A stretch of 64,000 bases of DNA from Martelella mediterranea DSM 17316 (lineage in GTDB: Bacteria; Pseudomonadota; Alphaproteobacteria; Rhizobiales; Rhizobiaceae): the NCBI RefSeq assembly GCF_002043005.1, contig NZ_CP020331.1, positions 62,001 to 126,000 of the forward strand, in the 5' to 3' direction. Both the position numbers and the translations under genes were made by a program. Below the pieces are notes generated by a model. The model had not been told where the DNA came from and made no database searches. It saw only the letters and a list, made by a program, of their open reading frames with translations. Below are positions 55,915 through 64,000 of this stretch, piece by piece. Positions within the stretch are counted from its first letter, which is position 1. The number at the start of each line of letters is the position of its first letter.

Positions 55915-55989
55915 TTCTGTTCTCCTCTCGGTTCGTGTTCGCCGCGACATGCGGCCGAATCGAGACAGGGTTCGGCCACTGTCTCGGTC

Positions 55990-56517
55990 TCACTCCACCG
56001 GCTCGAGTACGGCGCAGGCGAGGCGGTCGCCCGCGTCGCCCGAGGGCTGGGTGCTGTAGTCGTCGGAACCGGCGTGAATGATCACCGCCGAGCCGTCATC
56101 ATCGAGGATGCGCATATTGCCCGTACGTCCAAGCGTGAAGCCGCGGACGAAAACATCGGCCTTGGCGATGCCGTCGGATCCAACATGGAGGTTCGGCATG
56201 TCGCCGGGGTGGGGACCATTTTGGCTCTTGATGCCGTGCTCGAGCCCGCGCGCGAGATGACCTCCCGCGCTCTTGAAGCCGTTTTCGCCATCACACTGGC
56301 CAACCTCATGCACGTGAAAGCCATGCTCGCCTTCTGGCAGGCCTTCTGCATTGATTTCAACCAGAACGACGCCGGAAGCGGTCTCCAGCATGGTCACGGT
56401 TCCGGTGATGTTGTCTCCGGCAAGGCTGCCCTGAACGCGGTCTCCATCTGCGGCCGCTGCAAAGTTGGCGGCCAGTGCCGCCATTGCGACGGTCAGGGTA
56501 AAGATCTTCGTTCTCAT
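55990..56517 (-). CDS. sodC: Periplasmic Cu/Zn superoxide dismutase
   Basis: A 175-residue SodC: signal peptide (1-22, ending NFAAA), copper ligands in GFHVHEVGQC and the later HAGSDDYSTQP, zinc-site region GGHLARGLEHG...HPGDMPNL, disulfide Cys in GQCD and LACAV. Converts periplasmic superoxide to peroxide. CAAGAGGAG precedes the ATG. CGAAC-type stress promoter 44 nt upstream. Confidence 0.95.
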   Translation of the reverse strand: MRTKIFTLTVAMAALAANFAAAADGDRVQGSLAGDNITGTVTMLETASGVVLVEINAEGLPEGEHGFHVHEVGQCDGENGFKSAGGHLARGLEHGIKSQNGPHPGDMPNLHVGSDGIAKADVFVRGFTLGRTGNMRILDDDGSAVIIHAGSDDYSTQPSGDAGDRLACAVLEPVE

Positions 56518-56561
56518 TAAACGATCTCCTCTTGCTGCGGGCCTCGGCCCGGTCCGCGCCT

Positions 56562-56586
56562 AACAGCGAAGGAGCGGAATTGTTCG
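56562..56586 (-). promoter_or_regulatory. EcfG-like promoter with CGAAC -35 for sodC
   Basis: Minus strand CGAAC (56586-56582), 17 nt, GTT (56564-56562). Confidence 0.6.
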
Positions 56587-56610
56587 CAAACCCGTCGCCG
56601 GGGTTCCGCT

Positions 56611-56635
56611 GGAACATTCCGCGCGGCCTGCAGTT
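56611..56635 (+). promoter_or_regulatory. EcfG-type promoter for CBS gene
   Basis: GGAAC (56611-56615), 17 nt, GTT (56633-56635), 54 nt before the ATG at 56690. Confidence 0.75.
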
Positions 56636-56689
56636 GGACGAGCGACGGCGGCATGCCGGAAAACTTCAAGGAGAAAATGATGCGAATTT

Positions 56690-57112
56690 CAGAAATCATG
56701 ACACGCGACGTCGCCCTTGCAAAACCCGATGACATCATCATCGAAGTCGCCAGGCGAATGACGAACGAAGATATCGGTTTCCTTCCCGTCGGCGAAAACG
56801 ACCGGCTGGTCGGAATGGTGACGGACCGCGACATCGTCACGCGGCGTCGCCACGGGTCTCGACGGACGCAGCAAGGTGAGCGAGGTGATGAGCACCGACG
56901 TCAAATATTGCCGCGACACGGACGCGGTGGATGACGTTCTCGCCAATATGGGCGATATTCAGGTGCGCCGCCTCGTCGTGCTGGACGACAACAAGCGCAT
57001 GTGCGGTATCGTCTCGCTCGCGGATGCCGCCCGCGGCAGCCTTAACGACACCGGAGATAGCCTGAAAGGGGTCGTTCGCGCCGGCGGCAGCCATAACCAG
57101 TCCGGTGCCTAA
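56690..57112 (+). pseudogene. Frameshifted tandem CBS-domain protein
   Basis: The first CBS domain reads MRISEIMTRDVALAKPDDII...VGMVTDRDIVTR in one frame. The continuation RSKVSEVMSTDVKYCRDTD...MCGIVSLADAARG lies in the next frame. The break is at about 56839-56845 (ACGCGGCGTC), where a two-base loss from an expected CGCGGC repeat restores the standard DRDIVTRG sequence. AAGGAGA precedes the ATG. Either an inactivated gene or a sequencing error in a GC-rich repeat. Confidence 0.8.
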
Positions 57113-57201
57113 CGGCGATTTTCGGATGGTCCTCGGATGTGGCCTGATTGGGAAACCCGGCAATGCTCGGCATTGCGCGCTCGGCTCCGCCGGAGATAAT
57201 C

Positions 57202-57630
57202 TCAGCTACGCCCTGGCTTCGCTTCCACATGGCGTTTGAAGTTGTTCAGAATCGCCTGCCAGCCATCGCGCTGCATGTCGATCGCGTTCTGGTCTTCGGC
57301 GTCGAACGTGGTGGTGACGTGCGTCTTCCCGCCAGCGGATTCGAATGTCGTGCGCGCCCTGCGCCCATCGCTCATGACCATCGTCAGCGCATTATGCGGC
57401 TCGACCTCCTCATAGACGGCCTCGAGATCGAAGCCAAAACTGCCGTCCCTGGCTTCCATCCGCGCCCTGTAGCCGCCGCCCACCCTCAGATCAACCTCGG
57501 CGCTCGGGCAACACCAATCATCGGAAGCGAAGTTCCATTGCGTGATGTCGGCCGGCGTCGTGTAGTCTTTCCACACACTTTCGACGGGCGCGTCGATCAA
57601 GGCGTCGATCGTGATCTTCCGGGTGCTCAT
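57202..57630 (-). CDS. SRPBCC/AHSA1 family protein
   Basis: A 142-residue START-like protein of the AHSA1 group (KITIDALIDAPVESVWKDYT, ADITQWNFASDDWCCPSAEV, GWQAILNNFKRHVEAK). Hydrophobic ligand-binding fold; ligand unknown. AAGGAGAAG precedes the ATG. Part of a minus-strand cluster with VOC, GST and DUF899 genes. Confidence 0.9.
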   Translation of the reverse strand: MSTRKITIDALIDAPVESVWKDYTTPADITQWNFASDDWCCPSAEVDLRVGGGYRARMEARDGSFGFDLEAVYEEVEPHNALTMVMSDGRRARTTFESAGGKTHVTTTFDAEDQNAIDMQRDGWQAILNNFKRHVEAKPGRS

Positions 57631-57688
57631 GCTCTTCTCCTTAGTCCTCGGTAACAGATGCGGATAAGCTTATTCATGTGGCGGTTCC

Positions 57689-57814
57689 TCATGGTTGGAG
57701 GCTGCGTTGTTCCACCGCCTTTTCTAAGGCGAGGATGTCGATCTTGCCCATTGCCATCATCGCCTCGAAGGCGCGTTTGGCCTTGTCGGATCTCGTCGTC
57801 AGATCGAGCAGTGG
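57689..57814 (-). pseudogene. VOC (PhnB-like) 3' remnant
   Basis: About 40 codons reading SDKAKRAFEAMMAMGKIDIL, then ALEKAV. This matches the standard C-terminus of PhnB-type VOC proteins (AMLxMxKxDIAALExA). A stop bounds it upstream and no N-terminal part exists. It is not the tail of the intact VOC gene at 57932. Confidence 0.6.
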
Positions 57815-57845
57815 CTACGACGGGCCCGGCACAAGGCGCAACGCG

Positions 57846-57899
57846 CTATTCGAAGAACCCTACCGCAAGCATTGCGGTCAGAATGACCATCCGGAACAT
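57846..57899 (-). pseudogene. Truncated gene start (17 codons)
   Basis: GGGAGAGAC precedes MFRMVILTAMLAVGFFE and a stop. The peptide looks like the beginning of a signal or membrane helix cut off by a deletion that joined it to the VOC remnant. Confidence 0.4.
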
Positions 57900-57931
57900 G
57901 ATTGTCTCTCCCTGCTTGAGTTGAGGTCTGC

Positions 57932-58354
57932 TCAGGCGGAGCCCTTGTCGCCCTCGAAATTGAGCATCCACGGTGTGCCGTACCTGTCGGTGAACATGGC
58001 GAAGCGCTCGGCCCAGAAGGTTTCGCCGGGCGCCATCTCGACGCTCTGCGCATCCTCTGCCAGCGCGTCGTGGATGCGGTCGAAATCCTCGCGCGAACTC
58101 GGCGCGATCGATACGCGGAAGCCGGCGGGCTTGCTGTACATTTCGGCCGGGACGTCCGAGGCCATGATCATGGCACGGCCCAAAGTCATGGCCATGTTCA
58201 TCACCAGATCGTCGCCGCCAGGCATCCGGCTTTCCGGGTCGGGCGCATCACCGTTGCGGAAAACGCCGCCGATCTCGCCGCCGAGCACCTCGGCATAACG
58301 GGTCATCGCCTCGAAGCAGTTGCCCTTGAAGAAAAGATAGATAGTCGGTTCCAT
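57932..58354 (-). CDS. VOC superfamily (PhnB-like) protein
   Basis: A 140-residue VOC protein (IYLFFKGNCFEAMTRYAEVL, MPGGDDLVMNMAMTLG, DRYGTPWMLNFEGDK). PhnB-like proteins share the glyoxalase/bleomycin-resistance fold; many have lost the metal ligands. AAGGGAGAG precedes the ATG. Activity unknown. Confidence 0.9.
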   Translation of the reverse strand: MEPTIYLFFKGNCFEAMTRYAEVLGGEIGGVFRNGDAPDPESRMPGGDDLVMNMAMTLGRAMIMASDVPAEMYSKPAGFRVSIAPSSREDFDRIHDALAEDAQSVEMAPGETFWAERFAMFTDRYGTPWMLNFEGDKGSA

Positions 58355-58404
58355 GTCGGTCTCTCCCTTGTGGTTGAAATACCGCCCTCAACGGCGGCCA
58401 TTGG

Positions 58405-59091
58405 TTACGGCTCCACCGCAGCTTTGAAGAAATCCCTCTGCGCAACGAAGGCGCGCATGAAGGCCGGTCGCGCTTCGGCGCGGGCTACGAAGGCCGCAAG
58501 GTTCGGAAACTCTTCGAGCAGCCCTGATCCGCCCAGCCTGCGCAGAACATCGGCCGTCATCAGGTCGCCGGCGCTGAAACGGCCATCGAGCCAGTCGGCA
58601 TCGCCGAGACGGTGGGACAGGTCGGTCAGCCTGGCGCGAATACGGGCCTCCACAAGCGCCAGGCGTTGCCCAAACCAGTTTTCGTCCCGTTCGAGATAGA
58701 GGGCCACCTCCCGGTCGATGATCGTGGGTTCGATGGTGCTGAGCGCGGCAAACATCCAGTTGATCGCCCGTGCCCGCGCGTTCGCATCCCGCGGAAGCAG
58801 GCCCTCATGGCGATCGGCGATGTGAAAGACGATTGCGCCGGTCTCGAACAGCGTGAGGCCGCCGTCCTCATAAGTCGGGATCTGTCCGAACGGTTGCAGG
58901 GTCCTGTGCGCGGGCTCCTTCATCACGGCGAAAGACACGGGCCGGACAGCGCAGGGCCGGCCAACTTCCTCGAGCGCCCAGCGCACCCGCATGTCGCGTG
59001 ATAGTCCCTTCCCGCCATCGGGTGAACGTTCAAAGACGGTGATGGTGGGCCTGGAGTCGGCGGTCATCGATTGGGGACCTGTCTCAGTCAT
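58405..59091 (-). CDS. Glutathione S-transferase family protein
   Basis: A 228-residue GST: thioredoxin-like N-terminal domain with the cis-Pro segment FGQIPTYEDGGLTLFETGAI and a helical C-terminal domain (SAGDLMTADVLRRL, with the buried Asp). The start overlaps the DUF899 stop by 8 bases with GGAGG upstream, so the two are coupled. Likely detoxification. Confidence 0.9.
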   Translation of the reverse strand: MTETGPQSMTADSRPTITVFERSPDGGKGLSRDMRVRWALEEVGRPCAVRPVSFAVMKEPAHRTLQPFGQIPTYEDGGLTLFETGAIVFHIADRHEGLLPRDANARARAINWMFAALSTIEPTIIDREVALYLERDENWFGQRLALVEARIRARLTDLSHRLGDADWLDGRFSAGDLMTADVLRRLGGSGLLEEFPNLAAFVARAEARPAFMRAFVAQRDFFKAAVEP

Positions 59092-59773
59092 ACGCGTCGT
59101 GCCTCCGCCACCACTGGTACGGCCTGGTCTGCGGCGTGCCGTCGGGGGCGTCCTCCCAGTCTTCCTGCCGGCCGAGGGGCGTCAGGTCGAGCAGTGTCCA
59201 GATCGTACCGAGCGTCTCGACCCCGCGACCGGTGGTGTAGTAGGTCCGGTAGATGTCCGCGCCGTCGCGATAGAAAACGTTGAGGCCGAAGCCTGAGGTC
59301 ACGTCGAAGTCGGCGTTGAAATTATCCCGTGTCTCGTACCAGGGCATCGACCAACCCATGCGCTTGCGGAACGCCTCGATCTCTGAAATCGGCGCTTTCG
59401 ACACGAAGACGAGCGTGGTGTTGCGGGCATGAAGATGGGAGAGATGCGGCATCTGGTCGGCCACCATGCAGCAGCCTTCGCACGGGCTCGGATCCGCGGC
59501 TTTCAGCATGTGGTGATAGACGATGAGTTGCGCACGGCCGTCGAACAGATCGGCCAGCGTGCCGGTTCCTTCGGGCCCGGCGAAGGCATAGTCGCCATCT
59601 ACCTTCGTCCACGGCATGCGCCGCCGCCTTGCGGCCAGCCGGTCCTGAGCTCGGGTCAGGTCCTTTTCCGCATCGCGCAGGTCGGCGAGTTCGTCGCGCC
59701 AGGCATCCGGTGATGTTGTTCGGCGGGCAATTCCAGAGATCGTCTTCGTTTCAGGGTTTGGATTTTCAGTCAT
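59084..59773 (-). CDS. DUF899 thioredoxin-like protein
   Basis: A 229-residue DUF899 protein: DELADLRDAEKDLTRAQDRL, WTKVDGDYAFAGPEG, the Cys pair in PCEGCCMVADQM and SGFGLNVFYRDG. The fold resembles peroxiredoxin/thioredoxin. Coupled to the TetR gene upstream (ATG within TATGACTGA) and to the GST gene downstream. Probably a thiol-based detoxification enzyme. Confidence 0.92.
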   Translation of the reverse strand: MTENPNPETKTISGIARRTTSPDAWRDELADLRDAEKDLTRAQDRLAARRRRMPWTKVDGDYAFAGPEGTGTLADLFDGRAQLIVYHHMLKAADPSPCEGCCMVADQMPHLSHLHARNTTLVFVSKAPISEIEAFRKRMGWSMPWYETRDNFNADFDVTSGFGLNVFYRDGADIYRTYYTTGRGVETLGTIWTLLDLTPLGRQEDWEDAPDGTPQTRPYQWWRRHDAYD

Positions 59774-60419
59774 ATGATGATCCTCCTCGGGAATGCGACG
59801 CGCCGATCTTCGGCGCCGTTTCGAACAGGAGCAGCAGATATCGCTTTAGGTGATCGACGCTGTCGCGCGCGATGGCGCGGTCGCCCGTCGCCTTGGCCAG
59901 TATGAACGCGCCCTGCAGCACGGCCTGGGTGTGCGCGGCCAGGCTGGCGGGCGTCCAGTCCGCCACGATCCCGCGCGCTTTCATCGCCGCCTCGATATCG
60001 GGCTCAAGCGTGGCCGCATGCCCGAAAATGCTTGCCGCGCAGGCATCGCGGATCGCCGGATTCGACCCATAGACCTCCTGCGTCATGGTGCCGACGAGAC
60101 AGGTGAACTCGGCGAGGTCGCCCTCGATGATTGCCTTGCGGAACTCGATGTAGCCGATCAGCCGCTCGAACGGATCATCATGGTTGTGATATGGGGCGCT
60201 GGCGAAGAATGCGCCGGTGGTGGCCGACCAGTGTTCCGCCGCCGCGATACCGAGCGCGTCCTTGCTTTTGAAGTGATGGAAGAAGGCCCCCTTGGTCACG
60301 CCCGCCGCCGAACAGAGTTCATCGACGGTGGTGGCCGTATAGCCCTTGGCGCGGATCAGCGACAGCGCCGCAGCAAGCAACTTCGATCTCGCATCCGGTT
60401 TTGGGGTCGTGTTGGGCAT
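59766..60419 (-). CDS. TetR/AcrR family regulator
   Basis: A 217-residue TetR-type repressor with helix-turn-helix VDELCSAAGVTKGAFFHHFK (about 33-52). ACAGGAGGCG precedes the ATG at 60419; a longer frame would pass through the promoter. First gene of the TetR-DUF899-GST operon, presumably autorepressed through the operator at 60446-60459. Confidence 0.92.
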   Translation of the reverse strand: MPNTTPKPDARSKLLAAALSLIRAKGYTATTVDELCSAAGVTKGAFFHHFKSKDALGIAAAEHWSATTGAFFASAPYHNHDDPFERLIGYIEFRKAIIEGDLAEFTCLVGTMTQEVYGSNPAIRDACAASIFGHAATLEPDIEAAMKARGIVADWTPASLAAHTQAVLQGAFILAKATGDRAIARDSVDHLKRYLLLLFETAPKIGASHSRGGSSYD

Positions 60420-60440
60420 GCGTCGCCTCCTGTTCCGACT

Positions 60441-60469
60441 TACATACCAACTAGTCGGTTTCTTGTCAA
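60441..60469 (-). promoter_or_regulatory. Promoter with embedded TetR operator
   Basis: Minus strand TTGACA (60469-60464), 17 nt, TATGTA (60446-60441). A near-palindrome ACCAACTAGTCGGT (60446-60459) occupies the spacer, the usual place for a TetR repressor to block RNA polymerase. Confidence 0.7.
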
Positions 60470-60853
60470 ATTCAGCGATGATCACGCTTGGCAAGCGAAT
60501 GCGATCGCGAGCCGGAATAGGTCATTGCCGCAATGACGGTCGATCCTGGGGCGCCGCTACCAAATGTTCGGGCGAAGACAAGACCGGCGACCCCGGCGTC
60601 CTTTGGCGTCCGGGCCGCACTGTACGGTCTCAAAGGCAAGATCGTTTGTAGCGCATGCGTTTGCGTCAGCTCGGCTTGCCCAGGCGCTTCTAGGGGCCGG
60701 GCTATCTCTCAGCCGGAGACAGTCCTCGAAAGGGGTTTTCTGCAATACCTGCCTTACCCTTTGTGCGCTACTCCGACAGAAGAGGTTCGAGTTATTCACT
60801 TGTGCAGAAGCTCATGTTTCTACATAGTTTTAATTACATGGCAGGTTTTGGAA
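60470..60853 (+). other. Leader of the GGDEF-EAL gene, no gene seen
   Basis: An open frame continues upstream of the GGDEF-EAL start but has no family features. The last 100 bp are AT-rich and could hold the promoter; no clear -35/-10 pair is identified. Confidence 0.4.
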
Positions 60854-63043
60854 ATGCGCAATAAAAAACAGTCTTTAAAATTCTCAGGCTTCCTGCTGAC
60901 GCGCGCACTGCCGATATTAGCGTTGACCGGTTGTATCGGCCTTGGTGTTTTGGGGCTCTTGATTTGGGCGGGTCACGAGGCCGATCGCGTCTCTTACAAT
61001 CGGCAGGCAAGCCTGGTTCAGCTCGTCGTTTCTCAACTGCGTTCCGAAGTCGCGCACGATCAGGAAAGTGTCACTGTCTGGGACGATGCCGTCGAGCAGG
61101 TGCGCGCGCGTGATAGCGCCTGGATGGATAGTAATCTCGGGACCTGGATGCATGAGTACTTCGGCCTCGATCAGGCTTATGTTCTCGATCCCTCAAACCA
61201 GGCAGTTTACGCTTTTGCAGATGGCGGAACGGCCGCTCCGAATGCGTTCAATGTAGTCAGCGACCAAGCTCTGCCTTTGGTCTTTGCTCTTCGCGACAAG
61301 CTTCGGGCTGGAGGAGATAGTCAAATCAGCGAAACCGTGCTCACGCCGGGCGTATCCGATTTGGCAGTCATCCAGGGGCGTCCCGCCATCGTCAGCGTCA
61401 AGCCAATTGTTTCCGACACCGGTGATATCCAGCAAACGCCCGGTGAGGAAGCCGTTCACGTCGCTGTACGCTTTCTTGACGGAAGCCTGATCGAAGAATT
61501 GAAGACCGACTATCTGTTCGAAGACCCGCGTTTTTCATGGTCGGCGATCGATGAGCCGCACTATTCCAGCCTGCCGTTTCACAAGGCTGACGGATCCGTA
61601 TTGGGTTACATGGTCTGGCATCCCCATCACCCGGGGGAAACGATGCTATCAAGGCTTATTCCGGTTTTGTCCGCCTTTATTGGCGTGGCGCTTTGCGCGA
61701 TCGCGTTCTCTTTGTTTCTGTATCACAACCGCTCGAAAGAGCTTGAGGCGAGTGAGGAGCAGATCCGTTACATGGCGCTCCACGATCCGTTGACCGAACT
61801 ACCCAACAGAAATTACTTCAACGAGTATGTCGATGTTGAGTTGGCCAAGGGAGAGGGCAGCGCTCTTCTGTTTCTCGATCTGGATCGGTTCAAGCAGGTC
61901 AACGATACGCTCGGTCATCCCTCGGGCGACGCTTTGATTCGCGAGTTTGGCCAACGTTTGAAGGCCATCGTACGCCAGGGTGATGTCGTTGCCCGCGTCG
62001 GCGGAGACGAATTTACCGTGATGCTCAGGGGAAAGGCCAGTGTGAGGGACGTCGACGTTATCTGTCAGCGCATCGTTGATTCTGCTCGTCGTCCTTTTGT
62101 GCTCGGTGGCCAAGAGGTCTTTGTCGGAGTCAGTGTTGGAGTAGCGCTGGCGCCGCGCGATGGCAGTGACCGTGTGAGCTTGCTTCGAAGGGCTGATGTT
62201 GCCTTGTACTTTTCCAAGAACTCCGGGCGTAGTCGGTATACGTACTTTTCAGAGAGCATGGACCAGTTGCTTAGCAGACGTCAGGAGATGGAAGGGGATA
62301 TGCGTGCGGCCCTGAAGACTGGCAACGAGTTTCAGGTTCACTACCAACCCATTATTTCCGCGCTTGACCATCGGGTCAAAGGGTACGAGGCACTCCTTCG
62401 CTGGGAGCATCCTAAATTCGGCTCGATCTCGCCCGAGCTGTTTATTCCGATAGCTGAAGAAACCGGAATGATTGAAGCCGTCGGTGAGTTTGTTTTGCGG
62501 GAAGCCTGCAAGGCGGCGGCTAAATGGTCAGGCAAGAGCGTTGCGGTCAACGTGTCCGGCGTCGAGCTCCGCGACGAAGGTTACGCCGCCAAAGTCAGAA
62601 AAATACTGTTGTCCACCGGGCTGTCACCGCAGGCTCTTGAGCTGGAGGTGACTGAAACAGTCGCCACCGATGAGGCTTCGGCAGTTGTCGCTAATCTCGA
62701 CGCTCTGCGTGCAATAGGTGTGCAGATTGCGATTGATGATTTCGGGACTGGCTTCTCGTCGCTTGGTCGACTGCGAACCCTGAATGTCGATCGCATCAAG
62801 ATCGACAGAAGTTTCGTTCAGGGGTTCGGTGAGAAGGCGGGTGATGAAGCCATAATCCGGGCTATTGTCGAACTGGCCCACGCGAGAGGCCTCAAGACGA
62901 CCGCGGAAGGCGTTGAAACCTCGCTGCAGGACGCAGGCCTTGTCAAGATTGGCTGTGACAGCCTGCAGGGCTTTCTCTACTCGAAGCCGGTTCCTCTACG
63001 TGACATCGAGCACATTTCCACTCCTGCCGGCTCGCCAAGCTGA
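60854..63043 (+). CDS. CHASE4-GGDEF-EAL cyclic-di-GMP enzyme
   Basis: A 729-residue inner-membrane protein: helix at about 13-40, periplasmic CHASE4 sensor (LRSEVAHDQESVTVWDDAVE...VLDPSNQAVYAF), second helix about 266-288, GGDEF domain (310-465; ARVGGDEFTVM intact, RQGD inhibitory site five residues before), EAL domain (480-725; YEALLRWEHP, DDFGTGFSSL, QGFLYSKP intact). Both diguanylate cyclase and phosphodiesterase motifs are present. ATG at 60854 with a GGAA upstream. Confidence 0.93.
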   Translation: MRNKKQSLKFSGFLLTRALPILALTGCIGLGVLGLLIWAGHEADRVSYNRQASLVQLVVSQLRSEVAHDQESVTVWDDAVEQVRARDSAWMDSNLGTWMHEYFGLDQAYVLDPSNQAVYAFADGGTAAPNAFNVVSDQALPLVFALRDKLRAGGDSQISETVLTPGVSDLAVIQGRPAIVSVKPIVSDTGDIQQTPGEEAVHVAVRFLDGSLIEELKTDYLFEDPRFSWSAIDEPHYSSLPFHKADGSVLGYMVWHPHHPGETMLSRLIPVLSAFIGVALCAIAFSLFLYHNRSKELEASEEQIRYMALHDPLTELPNRNYFNEYVDVELAKGEGSALLFLDLDRFKQVNDTLGHPSGDALIREFGQRLKAIVRQGDVVARVGGDEFTVMLRGKASVRDVDVICQRIVDSARRPFVLGGQEVFVGVSVGVALAPRDGSDRVSLLRRADVALYFSKNSGRSRYTYFSESMDQLLSRRQEMEGDMRAALKTGNEFQVHYQPIISALDHRVKGYEALLRWEHPKFGSISPELFIPIAEETGMIEAVGEFVLREACKAAAKWSGKSVAVNVSGVELRDEGYAAKVRKILLSTGLSPQALELEVTETVATDEASAVVANLDALRAIGVQIAIDDFGTGFSSLGRLRTLNVDRIKIDRSFVQGFGEKAGDEAIIRAIVELAHARGLKTTAEGVETSLQDAGLVKIGCDSLQGFLYSKPVPLRDIEHISTPAGSPS

Positions 63044-63143
63044 GAGCAAGCGTGGAACTGTGGCTCGGCCCGCGAACCAGAAGCCACCGCGTAGTCGGAG
63101 CTGGTCAAGAAACTCGCTCCGCCTAGCTGCTGTCGCACACCGG

Positions 63144-63356
63144 CTAGGAGGGATGCCGCGTGGGCTCCACCTGCCCATTCTCGTCGGCGCTTTTGCCGTC
63201 ATTGGCCTCGAAGAGCTCTCGGGTTGCCTCGTCACTTTGTTTTTGCTCGACATTGGTGAGTTTTCGCTGGTGGGCAATGCCGTAAGCGATGGCGAGGCCA
63301 AGGAGCACCGGGCCGGCGGCCACCGTAAACAGCCACAGAAGATTGGATAGGGTCAT
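63144..63356 (-). CDS. Small membrane protein with charged tail
   Basis: A 70-residue protein: one helix (NLLWLFTVAAGPVLLGLAIA) then a hydrophilic tail (NVEQKQSDEATRELFEANDG). AAAGGCGG precedes the ATG at 63356. Its EcfG-type promoter is 51 nt upstream. Function unknown. Confidence 0.75.
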   Translation of the reverse strand: MTLSNLLWLFTVAAGPVLLGLAIAYGIAHQRKLTNVEQKQSDEATRELFEANDGKSADENGQVEPTRHPS

Positions 63357-63407
63357 TTCGCCGCCTTTCTTTCTGGAAACAGGCTCTCTGGAACGGGTTT
63401 GCATCCG

Positions 63408-63432
63408 AACCGGTCAGCCCGGCCTTTGTTCC
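63408..63432 (-). promoter_or_regulatory. EcfG-type promoter for 63144-63356
   Basis: Minus strand GGAAC (63432-63428), 17 nt, GTT (63410-63408). Confidence 0.7.
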
Positions 63433-63477
63433 GAACCGAAAAAAAGCCGTTTCGCCGATCTGTCCCATGCTTTTTCG

Positions 63478-63503
63478 GGAACCAGTACCGCGACGCGTCG
63501 GTT
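63478..63503 (+). promoter_or_regulatory. EcfG-type promoter for terminal SDR gene
   Basis: GGAAC (63478-63482), 18 nt, GTT (63501-63503), 68 nt before the ATG. Confidence 0.65.
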
Positions 63504-63571
63504 AGAGCGGCGGGCGATGCCCGCGAGATCCCGGCGTTCCAGGGCCGGACAAAGCAATAGGAGAACGACCC

Positions 63572-64000
63572 ATGGCAAATTCAGTAGCGTTAGTCACCGG
63601 AGCCGGTTCCGGCATTGGCAGGGCGGCGGCACTGGCGCTGGCGGCCGACGGCTATGTCGTCGGCGTCCTTGGTCACACGCCGGAGGAAAACCGAAGAACG
63701 GTCGAGGAAATTGAAGCCAATGGCGGCACGGCGATCGAGCTCTCCGCCGACGTGGCCCATGAGGAGGAGATGGCCACAGCCGTGGACAAACTGGTTTCGA
63801 AACACGGCCGACTCGATGCCGTCGTCGCCAATGCAGGCGTCAACGGCGTCTGGGCGCCGATCGATGAACTCGAGCCGAAGGCGTTCGACCACACCATCGC
63901 CATCAACCTGCGCGGGACGTTCTTGACGATCCGCGCGAGCGTGCCGCACCTGAGGGCGGCTGGCGGCGGATCGATCGTGGTGGTCTCCTCCATCAACGGC
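63572..64000 (+). CDS. SDR family oxidoreductase (partial, runs off right edge)
   Basis: First 143 codons of a classical SDR: VALVTGAGSGIGRAAALALA near residue 5, VVANAGVNG, and SIVVVSSING at the edge, just before the expected catalytic Tyr. ATAGGAGAAC precedes the ATG. Stress promoter upstream. Substrate unknown. Confidence 0.9.
   Translation, partial: MANSVALVTGAGSGIGRAAALALAADGYVVGVLGHTPEENRRTVEEIEANGGTAIELSADVAHEEEMATAVDKLVSKHGRLDAVVANAGVNGVWAPIDELEPKAFDHTIAINLRGTFLTIRASVPHLRAAGGGSIVVVSSING

Overview
The window reads as chromosome or large replicon of a GC-rich alphaproteobacterium, most likely Hyphomicrobiales (Rhizobiaceae-like). The reasons are sugar and polyamine-type ABC operons of rhizobial type, a NepR/EcfG general stress response (GSR) with GGAAC-N17-GTT promoters, HWE histidine kinase architecture, DUF982, DUF3008 and DUF892 genes, and a palindromic intergenic repeat. 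No rRNA, tRNA, phage or CRISPR array was seen. The species cannot be fixed from the sequence alone.

Left part (1-24 kb): accessory metabolism. It opens with an SDR gene and a DUF892 ferritin-like gene. A minus-strand tagatose/hexitol-type locus follows: LacI regulator, PF08013 GatZ/KbaZ-family protein, PfkB kinase and a ribose-type ABC importer (permease, double ATPase, binding protein). A 354-bp MITE-like palindrome sits between the regulator and the PF08013 gene. Next is a plus-strand operon with a PotDBCA-type importer, an N-carbamoyl-D-amino-acid hydrolase homologue with an intact E47/K127/C172 triad, an XRE-cupin regulator, an adenine-deaminase-like amidohydrolase and a D-threonine aldolase/D-serine dehydratase-fold enzyme. 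It looks like a scavenging pathway for a carbamoylated or amide nitrogen compound. Two TetR/oxidoreductase divergent pairs complete this part.

Middle (23.6-39.4 kb): envelope and respiration. A PRC-barrel protein, a type II NADH dehydrogenase-like flavoprotein and a manganese catalase precede a tightly overlapping 12-gene operon. That operon encodes alternative complex III (ActA-F plus a small membrane protein), a Sco copper chaperone and an A2-type cytochrome oxidase whose subunit II carries a fused cytochrome c. A stress-type promoter inside a long inverted repeat lies in front of it.

Right part (39.5-64 kb): a general-stress island. It holds a CheB-like/CheR/PAS/HWE hybrid kinase, an unusual receiver protein with a sigma-region-2-like tail, an EcfG-type sigma factor and a 57-residue NepR anti-sigma factor. 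Around them are typical stress effectors: DUF892, DUF982, DUF3008, DUF1328, topoisomerase IB, SodC, a CYP152-type P450, DUF421, SDRs and a CBS protein. By eye I find 20 EcfG-like promoters (17 with GGAAC, 3 with CGAAC) correctly oriented in front of these genes, plus one in front of the DUF892 gene at 1.1 kb included in that count; several also precede the catalase/NDH-2/respiratory genes. Decay is visible in this part: a frameshifted CBS gene, a frameshifted small gene, a truncated SDR that keeps its promoter, a cydB tail with an intact DUF2474 partner, and a VOC tail. The window ends with a TetR-DUF899-GST operon, a CHASE4-GGDEF-EAL protein and the start of a further SDR gene.
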